From the NCBI GenBank assembly GCA_028710885.1, contig JAQTTG010000003.1, positions 248,001 to 312,000 on the forward strand: a DNA stretch of 64,000 bases. Reading direction: 5' to 3'. The position numbers and the translations under genes were made by a program. The stretch is from Sulfuricurvum sp. (GTDB lineage: Bacteria; Campylobacterota; Campylobacteria; Campylobacterales; Sulfurimonadaceae). How positions within the stretch are numbered: the first letter of the stretch is position 1; each line of letters opens with the position of its first letter. Below are positions 51,525 to 60,157 of the stretch, piece by piece. Below the pieces are notes generated by a model. The model saw nothing but the letters and a program-made list of their open reading frames with translations. It had not been told where the DNA came from and made no database searches.

Positions 51525-52408
51525 TTCATTGTCCCTATCGTTTTTTGAATTGCTTCGATTAATGAATATTTTGGCTTCCATCCTGGAAGGGGCTGGGTGT
51601 CTTTCCATGGGATCATTACTTCACGTTCTCGATAACTCCGCTTGCCCCATTCTATATTCAGTGGTATTCCTATGGTGTTTTCAAACACTTTTGATAATTT
51701 TTTTAAACTCATTCGTTCATTAGAATGAATTGCAAATTTTTTATTTTTAACATCATTAGGATTCATTTTTAGATGGTTTATCAGTATCTCATAAGCATTA
51801 ATTACATCTTCAATGTAGCAGATATCAATAATTTGCTCTCCGGGAGACATCTGCAGAGTAGCCCCAGTTTGTGTAAGTTGATACCATAAGTTAAACACTT
51901 TATTGCGTGTATCATTAGGTCCGAATGTATCATTTAAATTTAATGTGGTAAAGATTAGATCGGAAGTTTCTGTATAGTATTTGGCGATGTCCTCAAAGGC
52001 TTGTTTTGTTGCTGCATACAGATTAACAGGATTATAAACTTCATTTTCGTAATGTTGCCAGAAAGTTCCGGTGTTAAGAAACCATGATGTTTTGGAAAGC
52101 TTGCATGCTTCTAATAATTCTGTCCCTAATTGTATATTTGAATGAATTAGATTGGGAATATTGTGACTTTGGTGAGTAGCTAAAAAGAGTGAAGCTAAAT
52201 GGATAACTCCGTCAAATAACTCTTTTTGAAATAAGGTAATCAGATTGTTTATCTCATCTGAGTAATAAAAGAGTGATGCACGGTTATCTAAAATGGAAAT
52301 ATCACTGTTATGACGAACAAGCAAAACGAGAGAATGGTCTTGGTTTAGCAAGTGTTTGATGAGGTTTTGCCCTATAAATCCTGTGGCACCAGTGACTAAA
52401 ATTTTCAT
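51521..52408 (-). CDS. SDR nucleotide-sugar reductase/epimerase, CDP-3,6-dideoxyhexose synthase type (AscF/RfbJ-like)
   Basis: 295 residues, extended SDR. ILVTGATGFIGQNLIKHL at the N-terminus, LFLATHQSHNIPNLIHSNI, and the catalytic Tyr-x3-Lys in NLYAATKQAFE; QIIDICYIEDVINAY follows. Placed between the RmlC-like epimerase and rfbH, it is best read as the 4-ketoreductase that finishes the CDP-dideoxysugar: AscF for ascarylose, RfbJ for abequose, RfbS for paratose. Sequence alone does not decide stereochemistry. ATGA overlaps on both sides. Confidence 0.8.
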   Translation of the reverse strand: MKILVTGATGFIGQNLIKHLLNQDHSLVLLVRHNSDISILDNRASLFYYSDEINNLITLFQKELFDGVIHLASLFLATHQSHNIPNLIHSNIQLGTELLEACKLSKTSWFLNTGTFWQHYENEVYNPVNLYAATKQAFEDIAKYYTETSDLIFTTLNLNDTFGPNDTRNKVFNLWYQLTQTGATLQMSPGEQIIDICYIEDVINAYEILINHLKMNPNDVKNKKFAIHSNERMSLKKLSKVFENTIGIPLNIEWGKRSYREREVMIPWKDTQPLPGWKPKYSLIEAIQKTIGTMK

Positions 52409-52959
52409 CACTCTTCACCGTAAATAAATGGAGAATTAAATAATTGGAGGGGTGGGAACGAAGCATCTCTGTCTGATAATTTTGGATTTTGGATTTCCCA
52501 ATTAAAACCGAATGAATCATAATGGATACCAAAGTCATTATCAGGGGCATAGCAGGAAGTTTGCATATAGGTTACATTTGTATTGTTTTCTAATGATTTA
52601 AATCCATGAGCCAAGCCTTTAGGGATTATCAATATTCTTCCATTTTCGGCTGAAAGTTCGAGATGAAAAAAATTACCGTAAGTAGGAGAATTTTTTCGAA
52701 TATCTAATACTACATCGATGATTTTTCCGAAAGGAACATAAACGATTTTTACATGATCTTGTGGAGGTGTTTGAAAATGCATACCGCGTATTACATCTTT
52801 TGTAGAGAGGGAATAATAACTCTCTTTGATGTGAATATCTAATTTATTCGCTTGAAAAAAATCATCAGTAAAAGTTTTGATAAACTTCCCTCGTGTATCT
52901 TCAAAAACTCGTGGTTCTAATATTTTGAGTCCAGGAATTTCAGTATCAATAATTCTCAT
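52408..52959 (-). CDS. RmlC-like cupin epimerase, probable CDP-sugar 5-epimerase (AscE-like)
   Basis: 183 residues, dTDP-sugar epimerase cupin. The base His is present in VIRGMHFQTPP, and GRILIIPKGLAHGF matches the family. Where the rml-operon RmlC (58601-59173) reads [10 protein letters not shown], this protein reads SCYAPDNDFG. It lies inside the CDP-sugar set, apart from the complete rml operon, and so is unlikely to be a second rhamnose enzyme. In Yersinia ascarylose synthesis, AscE is an RmlC-type 5-epimerase at this step. The start at 52959 overlaps rfbG by one base (TAATG). Confidence 0.8.
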   Translation of the reverse strand: MRIIDTEIPGLKILEPRVFEDTRGKFIKTFTDDFFQANKLDIHIKESYYSLSTKDVIRGMHFQTPPQDHVKIVYVPFGKIIDVVLDIRKNSPTYGNFFHLELSAENGRILIIPKGLAHGFKSLENNTNVTYMQTSCYAPDNDFGIHYDSFGFNWEIQNPKLSDRDASFPPLQLFNSPFIYGEE

Positions 52960-54053
52960 TATATAGCCCACTCGATATTTTTCTTCTGTGCATCAGAAAT
53001 ATACTGTTTTAAATCTTGTAATGTATCTACTTTATCATTTTCATAAAAATTCTTGTACCACAAGACGGTTTTTTCAAAAGTTGTGTCACTGTCCCAAACA
53101 TCTTTCCATTTTAAAAGAATATGCGCTTTGGAACAATCAAGTTTTAAGAGGTTGGCTTCATGAAGCTGATGCGGATCTCGGTTAATCTGATAATCGATAG
53201 CATCCCACTGTCTTTTGACATGATTCACAACCTCTTCGACGCTAATACTTCCCTCATCACTAGGACCAAAATTCCATGCTTCGCCAAATTCTACCTTCTC
53301 TTCGAGCAACTTTTGCCCAATAGTCAAATAGCCGCTCAAAGGTTCGAGAACATGCTGCCATGGGCGGGTAGCATAGGGATTGCGAATACTCACTTTTTTA
53401 CCCTGCGATACAGAGAGCATAATGTCGGTCATAAGACGGTCTTTTGCCCAGTCACCGCCACCAATGACATTTCCTGCACGACATGATGCCAAAAGAGTGT
53501 GGTGTGATTTTTTATACTCGTGCGGATTGAAATAAGAATTTCGATAGGAGTTGGCAAGCAAATCGGCACACCCTTTGGACGAACTGTAGGGATCATAACC
53601 ACCCATAGGATCATTTTCTCTGTAACCCCAAATCCACTCACGGTTTTCATAAGCTTTATCACTGGTGATATTGACAATAGCATTTACACCATGAGTACGG
53701 CATGCTTCGAATACTTTAAGCGTCCCTATAACATTGGTTTCATAGGTTTCGATTGGATTTTCATACGATAGGCGTACAAGAGGTTGTGCAGCAAGATGAA
53801 AAACTATCTCAGGTTTAAAAATTTCAAATGTTGCATTCAATTTATCCAAATCTCGAATATCACCAACTATAGAGGTAATGTTTAAATTCAATAGTGAAAG
53901 ATGATTAGGTTTTGTAGGCGCTTCCAATGAATAGCCCATCACATCTGCTCCCATTAAAGATAGCCAATTTACTAACCATGAACCTTTAAATCCAGTATGA
54001 CCTGTTACTAGAACCTTCTTGTTGTTGTATATGCCACCAAAGAGTTTTTGCAT
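52959..54053 (-). CDS. rfbG: CDP-glucose 4,6-dehydratase
   Basis: 364 residues, extended SDR. VLVTGHTGFKGSWLVNWL is the NAD site. HLAAQPLVRLSYENPIETYETNVIGT and GGYDPYSSSKGCADLL (Tyr-x3-Lys) are diagnostic for RfbG/DdhB rather than RmlB. It makes CDP-4-keto-6-deoxyglucose, the substrate of RfbH. The start at 54053 overlaps the rfbF stop by one base (TAATG). Confidence 0.95.
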   Translation of the reverse strand: MQKLFGGIYNNKKVLVTGHTGFKGSWLVNWLSLMGADVMGYSLEAPTKPNHLSLLNLNITSIVGDIRDLDKLNATFEIFKPEIVFHLAAQPLVRLSYENPIETYETNVIGTLKVFEACRTHGVNAIVNITSDKAYENREWIWGYRENDPMGGYDPYSSSKGCADLLANSYRNSYFNPHEYKKSHHTLLASCRAGNVIGGGDWAKDRLMTDIMLSVSQGKKVSIRNPYATRPWQHVLEPLSGYLTIGQKLLEEKVEFGEAWNFGPSDEGSISVEEVVNHVKRQWDAIDYQINRDPHQLHEANLLKLDCSKAHILLKWKDVWDSDTTFEKTVLWYKNFYENDKVDTLQDLKQYISDAQKKNIEWAI

Positions 54054-54826
54054 TACCAAACTTTCCATGGAGCTTTTTTGCCATCCCAAAGTTTTTGAAG
54101 CTCTTGCTTATCTCGAAGCGTATCCATTGGTTTCCAAAAATCAGTATGTTTATAAGTAAAAATTTCACCGTCTTTTGCTAAATTTTGCAGAGGAGCTTGC
54201 TCAAAAATTGTTTGATCTCCTTCGGTTATATAGTCAAAAACTTTTGGTTCACAAACAAAAAATCCGGCATTAATCCAACCACCATCACCTTTTGGTTTTT
54301 CTAGAAAATGGGTTACTTGATTATTTTCTTCAATATTTAAAGCACCAAAACGACCATCAGGTTGAGCAGATGTCATTGTCATCGCTTTACCATGAGATTT
54401 ATGAAATTTCACCAATTCGGCAATATTGATATTGCTGACCCCATCTCCGTACGTTAACATAAATGGCTCGTTCCCAACAAATTGCTGTGCCCGTTTTACA
54501 CGACCACCTGTCATACTATCGATTCCTGTATCGAGTAATGTAATTTTCCATGGTTCGCTGGAATTATTTAAAACTTCCATTTTACCAGTTTGAATATCAA
54601 GTGTTACATCGCTTTGATGAAGAAAATAATTAGCAAAATATTCTTTAATGTAATACCCTTTGTAGCCGAGAAGAATCACAAATTCATTAAAGCCATAGTG
54701 AGAATAAAGTTTCATAATATGCCATAGAATTGGCTTTCCGCCAATTTCTACCATTGGTTTTGGTCGGATATCCGTTTCTTCACTTAATCGTGTTCCAAAA
54801 CCACCTGCGAGTAATAAAACTTTCAT
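54053..54826 (-). CDS. rfbF: Glucose-1-phosphate cytidylyltransferase
   Basis: 257 residues, the usual length. LLAGGFGTRLSEETDIRPKPMVEIGGKPILWHIM is the NTP-sugar transferase signature (KPM variant of RfbF/DdhA); LTYGDGVSNIN holds the metal Asp. It forms CDP-glucose and commits the cluster to CDP-linked sugars. It starts immediately after the stop of the preceding glycosyltransferase. Confidence 0.96.
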   Translation of the reverse strand: MKVLLLAGGFGTRLSEETDIRPKPMVEIGGKPILWHIMKLYSHYGFNEFVILLGYKGYYIKEYFANYFLHQSDVTLDIQTGKMEVLNNSSEPWKITLLDTGIDSMTGGRVKRAQQFVGNEPFMLTYGDGVSNINIAELVKFHKSHGKAMTMTSAQPDGRFGALNIEENNQVTHFLEKPKGDGGWINAGFFVCEPKVFDYITEGDQTIFEQAPLQNLAKDGEIFTYKHTDFWKPMDTLRDKQELQKLWDGKKAPWKVW

Positions 54827-55660
54827 TTAGACTCCTTGTTTTACAATTCCATTTTGACATACAAAATTGTTTTTATCAAAATTGGCTTTTAAGATTTTAT
54901 TGTTAATATCACCTTGTGTAGCATCAAATCTTTTTTTATGCCATAAATGCATCATACATGCATTGTTTCTGCATGATTTCAGCTCTATTCCAAGTCCTCT
55001 GAATCGCCATCCTAAATCAATGTCTTCACCAACGGAAGGGAGTTTGTAAGTTTCATCAAATCCATTAATCTTTAAAAAATCTTCTTTATAACATGAAAAG
55101 TTACACCCAATAATATAGCGTACATAGCGTTTAGTAATATTGCTTAAGAAACTGCCTGAAGAGAAATGAAATCCTTCTTCCACGTGTCTTGCACTATCTT
55201 TTGCCATCCATGGTAGATGCCATAAAAAATGGTTCTCAAGCTGCTTAAAGGTCAGAGTTTTATTTTTTATTTTATCGGTGTATTCAGATCCAAGTTCAAA
55301 CCGTTTACCACAGAGGACGATCCCATGTTGGGCATTCTCGATATGTCCTTGAATAAAATTACTATATGGGACGCAATCCCCATCGATAAAAATGAGGTAT
55401 TCATTTCTAGAAGCTTTGATTGAATTATTCATCGCGATATTTTTACGCCATCCGTCATCTTCTTGGGTTAAATGAACTAAATTTGGAAAACGATCTTTTT
55501 GGGTTGCGATAAAATTTCGCATTTCAGAGGAATCACCATCTTCTGAGATGATAATTTCATCCACAGGATATGTTTGATATTCTAAACTATCCAATATAAA
55601 TCCTAGCGCTTCGGTGTCTTTATAGACAGAGACAATGATGGTTGATTTTGGATAAGGCAT
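54827..55660 (-). CDS. Glycosyltransferase family 2
   Basis: 277 residues, GT-A fold. STIIVSVYKDTEALGFILDSL, IISEDGDS, the metal motif FIDGDCVPYS, then IIGCNFSCYKEDFLKINGFDETY and VGEDIDLGWRFRG. It matches the GT at 43412-44245 through most motifs, so the two operons share a paralogous pair. The start at 55660 follows GGGAGAGATCATCT; a longer frame to 55756 would overlap the previous gene by 64 bases. Confidence 0.9.
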   Translation of the reverse strand: MPYPKSTIIVSVYKDTEALGFILDSLEYQTYPVDEIIISEDGDSSEMRNFIATQKDRFPNLVHLTQEDDGWRKNIAMNNSIKASRNEYLIFIDGDCVPYSNFIQGHIENAQHGIVLCGKRFELGSEYTDKIKNKTLTFKQLENHFLWHLPWMAKDSARHVEEGFHFSSGSFLSNITKRYVRYIIGCNFSCYKEDFLKINGFDETYKLPSVGEDIDLGWRFRGLGIELKSCRNNACMMHLWHKKRFDATQGDINNKILKANFDKNNFVCQNGIVKQGV

Positions 55661-55692
55661 AGATGATCTCTCCCTCAGGTAATAAATGTATT

Positions 55693-56712
55693 TTATAGAA
55701 TATTTGCTGATTTTAACGACTCGATTACCATGAGAGGGGTGATTTGGCTCATACAAATATTATCTCTACATTGTTTCATCGTATCCGTTTTATAGCATGG
55801 TGAACATGCTAAATTTAATGATATGGGATATACGGCATTGATATCACTTTTGTAGGGGCTGTCGGTAGTGGGATTATTAGGTCCCATTAACACGAATGTA
55901 GGCGTATTGACCGCGGCTCCGATATGTCCGGTAGCTGAATCAGTACAGATAAGCCCTTGTGCATATTGAACAGTGGTGATAAGTTCAGAGATAGATAGTT
56001 GCCCAACTAAGTCAATTACATTGGCAGGATAGGGTTTGATCTGATCGAAAAAAGTCTCTTCACCACGTGCTCCAACGATAACAACTGTACACTCAGTGGT
56101 AAGTGTTTTGATTAGGAACTTCCAGTGCTCAAATGGCCATGCTCTATAGTTTAACCCTTTTTTTTGATTGTGAGAATTGCTTGGGGCGATAACGATATAG
56201 CGCTCTGGCAAAGCAATTTTGGAGTTTAAAGTTACTTTCGAAGTTCCAAAAAGGATTGGTTTGGCTTTAAGTAATATAAGTGGGTCGATGACATCGCGAT
56301 AATAACTTTTTGTTGCTTCACCTCGATTGATATCATGATTTTCTGGTGTTTCTAAAATTCCCATACCAGTTTTGTGGATAGCGTTAATAGCGTTAATAAG
56401 ACTTTTAAATTGTTTTCCAAATTCTAATGAGATAAGCAGATCATACGGGTGCTCTTTGGAAGATCGGATAATGGCACGTTTTTGAGGACTAAGCCAGATA
56501 GGGACTTTTTTGTGTTTTAGAGGAAACGTCTGGTGAATACGTGGATCGTTTTCAAAGAGCCTTCCGGTTCCGGGAGTGGTAATAAAATCGATGAGAATTT
56601 CTTCGCCATACTGAGTTCTAAGCGCATCTATTACAGATGTAGCATAAACTAAATCACCCAACGCTCCGCAACGAAGAATAAGGGCACGTTTGATTTGTGG
56701 CGAAGTAGACAT
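55693..56712 (-). CDS. Glycosyltransferase family 9 (heptosyltransferase-like)
   Basis: 339 residues. ALILRCGALGDLVYATSVIDAL carries the conserved Asp; YIVIAPSNSHNQKKGLNYRAWP and GLICTDSATGHIGAAVNTP line the nucleotide site. A C-terminal cysteine group (CSPCYKTDTMKQCRDNIC) recalls WaaF. Third GT9 gene of the window, but embedded in the rhamnose/dideoxyhexose operon, so its donor may be a heptose or another sugar. One base separates it from rmlB. Confidence 0.87.
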   Translation of the reverse strand: MSTSPQIKRALILRCGALGDLVYATSVIDALRTQYGEEILIDFITTPGTGRLFENDPRIHQTFPLKHKKVPIWLSPQKRAIIRSSKEHPYDLLISLEFGKQFKSLINAINAIHKTGMGILETPENHDINRGEATKSYYRDVIDPLILLKAKPILFGTSKVTLNSKIALPERYIVIAPSNSHNQKKGLNYRAWPFEHWKFLIKTLTTECTVVIVGARGEETFFDQIKPYPANVIDLVGQLSISELITTVQYAQGLICTDSATGHIGAAVNTPTFVLMGPNNPTTDSPYKSDINAVYPISLNLACSPCYKTDTMKQCRDNICMSQITPLMVIESLKSANIL

Positions 56713-56713
56713 C

Positions 56714-57742
56714 TTAGATCGCTGATGTGTATTTTTTCAAATACCACTCTATCGTTTTAACAATCCCGGTATCAAAGTTTTCATCCGCTTTCCATCCAAG
56801 TTCCGTTTCGAGTTTGGTAGCATCGATAGCGTAACGGCGGTCATGCCCCGCGCGGTCTTCGACGTAGCTGATAAGTTCTTTGTAGCTTTTATTGTCATTT
56901 CGTGGTTGCATAGTATCGAGTAGTGTACAGATACGATCAACGATCTGATTGTTATTACGCTCATTTCGTCCCCCGATATTATACACTTCACCGCTTCTTC
57001 CGGTATGGTAAACCAGATCGATCCCTTTGCAATGATCTAACACATAGAGCCAATCTCGGATATTTTTTCCATCACCGTAAACGGGGATATTTTCACCATT
57101 CAGTGCTTTACGTATAACCGTCGGGATTAGTTTTTCGTTATGCTGCTTTGGACCATAGTTGTTCGAGCAGTTGGTGATAACGGTATTCATCCCATACGTG
57201 TGGTGATAAGAGCGGACAATCATATCTGAGCCCGCTTTGGAAGCACTATAAGGAGAGTTTGGAGCATACGATGTCTCTTCGGTAAACAAATCTTTTGGAT
57301 CATCACTAAGGGTTCCATATACTTCATCGGTACTGATATGGTGAAAACGGCAATTTTCGTAACCTACTTTATAAAGAAACGGTTTTTCCATCCATGACTT
57401 GTACGCAACATCGATAAGGGTAAACGTACCATTGACATTCGTTTGAACAAATACTCCAGGATTTTTAATAGAGTTGTCGACATGCGATTCTGCTGCGAAA
57501 TGGATCACTCCACGAATATCGTATTGTGTAAACAATGATTCGATTAAAGCTCTATCACAAATATCCCCTTGTACGAAGATATGACGATCATCTTGCGGTG
57601 CATCAGAGAGATTATTCATATCCCCAGCATAGGTTAAAAGATCAAGATTGATGAGGCGAACATCAGGATATTTGGTTAAAAAGTACGGAACAAAATTACT
57701 TCCGATAAATCCGGCGCATCCGGTGACTAAAATGGTTTTCAT
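56714..57742 (-). CDS. rmlB: dTDP-glucose 4,6-dehydratase
   Basis: 342 residues, extended SDR. ILVTGCAGFIGSNFVPYFL, HFAAESHVDNSI, FHHISTDEVYGTL and APNSPYSASKAGSDM are diagnostic. Second step of dTDP-L-rhamnose synthesis. The start at 57742 makes an ATGA overlap with rmlD. Confidence 0.97.
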   Translation of the reverse strand: MKTILVTGCAGFIGSNFVPYFLTKYPDVRLINLDLLTYAGDMNNLSDAPQDDRHIFVQGDICDRALIESLFTQYDIRGVIHFAAESHVDNSIKNPGVFVQTNVNGTFTLIDVAYKSWMEKPFLYKVGYENCRFHHISTDEVYGTLSDDPKDLFTEETSYAPNSPYSASKAGSDMIVRSYHHTYGMNTVITNCSNNYGPKQHNEKLIPTVIRKALNGENIPVYGDGKNIRDWLYVLDHCKGIDLVYHTGRSGEVYNIGGRNERNNNQIVDRICTLLDTMQPRNDNKSYKELISYVEDRAGHDRRYAIDATKLETELGWKADENFDTGIVKTIEWYLKKYTSAI

Positions 57743-58608
57743 TTGGTTTCTCCTAGGGTTATTAAGCACTCTTTGAGTGAATCTCTCCAGTATGGAATGG
57801 AGAGGTTGAAGTCATTTTTGATTTTAGTTTTATTTAGCAAAGAGTAATGAGGACGAGACGCCGGAGTCGGGTATTGATCAGTGGTGATTGGATTGACACT
57901 GCATTGGATATTGCTAAGTTCAAATATTGCTTTGGCAAAGTCGTACCAGCTTACAGCTCCCTCATTGGAATAATGATAGATTTCAGGCTTCTCGTTGTTG
58001 ATACTTGGAAGGACCTCTAAAATTGCTTGAGCTAAGTCTCGTGCGTAGGTTGGTGTACCAACTTGATCAAAAATCACTCCTAAAGAGTCTCTCTCTTTTC
58101 CTAAGCGAAGCATTGTTTTCACAAAGTTAGTTCCGAAAGAGGAGTAAACCCATGAAGTGCGAATGATGATGGTATTGGCAGGAGCGATAGTGAGAATGGC
58201 GCTTTCTCCGTCACATTTTGTTTTTCCATACATACCTTGCGGATTGGTAGGATCGGATTCGATATAGGGACGATGGTTGCAGCCATCAAACACATAATCA
58301 GTTGAGATATGGATTAGTTTGGTACTGGTGCGTTTAGCAATTTTTGCGAGCATCGAAACAAATCGGTGGTTGATGGTATCGGCGAGTTCTGATTCACTCT
58401 CGGCACGATCTACCGCCGTGTATGCCGCACAGTTAATGATTGCATCAAAGTGCTTATTTGCGAAAAAGTTTTCTATTTTGACGAGATTACTGAGATCCAA
58501 CATTGTTCTATCGGCAAAGATAAAGTCATGCTGAGGATAGTGAGAACTGAGTTCTTTAATCTCTGAGCCTAATTGACCATTGGCTCCCGTTACAAGGATT
58601 TTAAACAT
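57739..58608 (-). CDS. rmlD: dTDP-4-dehydrorhamnose reductase
   Basis: 289 residues, SDR. ILVTGANGQLGSEIKEL at the N-terminus, HISTDYVFDG, and the catalytic MYGKTKCDGE; WVYSSFGTNFVKTML follows. Last step of dTDP-L-rhamnose synthesis. It overlaps rmlC by 8 bases. Confidence 0.96.
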   Translation of the reverse strand: MFKILVTGANGQLGSEIKELSSHYPQHDFIFADRTMLDLSNLVKIENFFANKHFDAIINCAAYTAVDRAESESELADTINHRFVSMLAKIAKRTSTKLIHISTDYVFDGCNHRPYIESDPTNPQGMYGKTKCDGESAILTIAPANTIIIRTSWVYSSFGTNFVKTMLRLGKERDSLGVIFDQVGTPTYARDLAQAILEVLPSINNEKPEIYHYSNEGAVSWYDFAKAIFELSNIQCSVNPITTDQYPTPASRPHYSLLNKTKIKNDFNLSIPYWRDSLKECLITLGETK

Positions 58609-59173
58609 ACAAGTTCACATCATATTTAAATAAATCGGCATTAGTAAGTAGCGGCTGTGTGATATCTTTGGCAGAGAGTTGAAGCTTTTCATATTCTACA
58701 ATCCAGTCAATATTTAAAGCAGGATCGTTAAACGCAACACCGCGATCACACTCTGGAGAGTAATAGTTATCGACTTTATAGGCAAAAGTGCAGGTCTCTG
58801 ACAATACCACAAATCCATGGGCAAATCCACGAGGGATTAAAAGTTGACGTTTGTTTTCACCGGAAAGACGAACAGTAACATGGCGACCAAAGGTCGGGGA
58901 ACCTTCTCGGATATCAACAGCGACATCGAGCACTTCACCCTCCATAACACGAACCAGTTTGGTTTGTGCAAATGGGGGAAGCTGATAATGCAAACCTCGG
59001 AGTACTCCATGAGAACTTTTGGATTCGTTGTCTTGGCAAAAAGGGATTTTAAATCCTAAAAACTCTTCGAGTTTATCAGCACGAAAGGTTTCAACGAAAT
59101 ATCCACGAGCATCACCGTGTACTTTGGGATCGATAATCACAACATCGGGGATAGAAGTGCGAGTAAATATCAT
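58601..59173 (-). CDS. rmlC: dTDP-4-dehydrorhamnose 3,5-epimerase
   Basis: 190 residues, cupin epimerase. [13 protein letters not shown], the base His in [24 protein letters not shown], and the [10 protein letters not shown] region that supplies the catalytic Tyr. Third enzyme of dTDP-L-rhamnose synthesis. ATGA overlap with rmlA. Confidence 0.96.
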   Translation of the reverse strand: MIFTRTSIPDVVIIDPKVHGDARGYFVETFRADKLEEFLGFKIPFCQDNESKSSHGVLRGLHYQLPPFAQTKLVRVMEGEVLDVAVDIREGSPTFGRHVTVRLSGENKRQLLIPRGFAHGFVVLSETCTFAYKVDNYYSPECDRGVAFNDPALNIDWIVEYEKLQLSAKDITQPLLTNADLFKYDVNLYV

Positions 59174-60060
59174 TCTCCAATCTTCCCTTCACTTGCGCGA
59201 CGAATCAAATATTGACCATATTGATTTTTACTGAGAGGTTTTGCTAATTCAAGTAAATTTTCTTTGGTAATGTACCCCATCTCATACGCTATCTCTTCTA
59301 AACAGGCAACTTTTAGTCCTTGACGATTTTCGATTGTTTGGATAAACATACTTGCTTCAAGTAAACTTTCATGAGTTCCTGTATCGAGCCAGGCATATCC
59401 ACGTCCCATTAGCTCCACTTTCAGTGCATTTTGTGCAAGGTATTCCTGATTAATGGAGGTGATTTCCAATTCTCCACGATGAGAAGGTTTAACATTTTTG
59501 GCAATCTCTACAACACTATTTGGATAAAAATACAAACCTACTACGGCATAAGAACTTTTAGGATCTGTAGGTTTTTCTTCGATGGAGAGGACATTTCCTT
59601 CATTATCAAATTCTGCAACACCGTAGCGTTCGGGATCTTTGACCCAGTATCCGAATACAGTCGCTTTTTTCTCTTCAGTGACATTTTTGACTGATTGTGC
59701 CAACATTTTGGTGAGACCGTGTCCATGAAAGATATTGTCTCCTAATACCAAACAAACATCATCATTATTGATAAAATCTGCACCTAATATAAATGCTTGA
59801 GCAAGACCATCAGGGGAGGGTTGAACGCAGTATTCAAAGTGCATTCCGATATCATTTCCATCTCCTAAGAGCTCTTCGAAGCGTGGCAAGTCATTTGGGG
59901 TAGAAATGATAAGTACTTCACGAATGCCGGCAAGCATTAAAACTGAGAGGGGATAATAAATCATCGGTTTGTCGTAAATAGGGACAAGCTGCTTACTAAC
60001 TCCTTTTGTAATAGGGTAGAGGCGTGTTCCGCTCCCGCCAGCTAATATGATGCCTTTCAT
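59170..60060 (-). CDS. rmlA: Glucose-1-phosphate thymidylyltransferase
   Basis: 296 residues. [36 protein letters not shown] is the full signature of Rml[13 protein letters not shown] and TIEEKP-like [12 protein letters not shown] follow. It commits the dTDP-rhamnose path. TAGGAGTATC precedes ATG and a TATAAT promoter lies 29 bases upstream. It is the first gene of the sixteen-gene operon. Confidence 0.97.
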   Translation of the reverse strand: MKGIILAGGSGTRLYPITKGVSKQLVPIYDKPMIYYPLSVLMLAGIREVLIISTPNDLPRFEELLGDGNDIGMHFEYCVQPSPDGLAQAFILGADFINNDDVCLVLGDNIFHGHGLTKMLAQSVKNVTEEKKATVFGYWVKDPERYGVAEFDNEGNVLSIEEKPTDPKSSYAVVGLYFYPNSVVEIAKNVKPSHRGELEITSINQEYLAQNALKVELMGRGYAWLDTGTHESLLEASMFIQTIENRQGLKVACLEEIAYEMGYITKENLLELAKPLSKNQYGQYLIRRASEGKIGE

Positions 60061-60089
60061 GATACTCCTAAAAAACGCTAATAAACGTG

Positions 60090-60095
60090 ATTATA
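60090..60095 (-). promoter_or_regulatory. -10 box of the sixteen-gene rml/CDP-dideoxyhexose glycan operon
   Basis: TATAAT on the minus strand, 29 bases before rmlA. The genes downstream are separated by at most 32 bases or overlap, so this may drive all of them down to 44984. Confidence 0.55.
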
Positions 60096-60111
60096 GTAAA
60101 AAAAATATTAT

Positions 60112-60151
60112 AAGATGATTTAAAGAACTTTAACGCATCTTACGTGATAAT
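60112..60151 (+). promoter_or_regulatory. Nested dyad and -10 box ahead of the receiver-like gene
   Basis: Outer arms AAGATG (60112-60117) and CATCTT (60136-60141), inner arms TTAAAG (60120-60125) and CTTTAA (60128-60133), with AA at the centre and two-base gaps, give a symmetric 30-base dyad. GATAAT (60146-60151) follows, six bases before ATG. It lies between the receiver-like gene and the divergent glycan operon. Confidence 0.5.
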
Positions 60152-60157
60152 GTCATC

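Noticed and set aside
44984-60060. The large glycan operon as a prophage or integrative element
   Set aside because: No integrase, transposase, tRNA junction or flanking repeats; all genes fit nucleotide-sugar and glycan synthesis.
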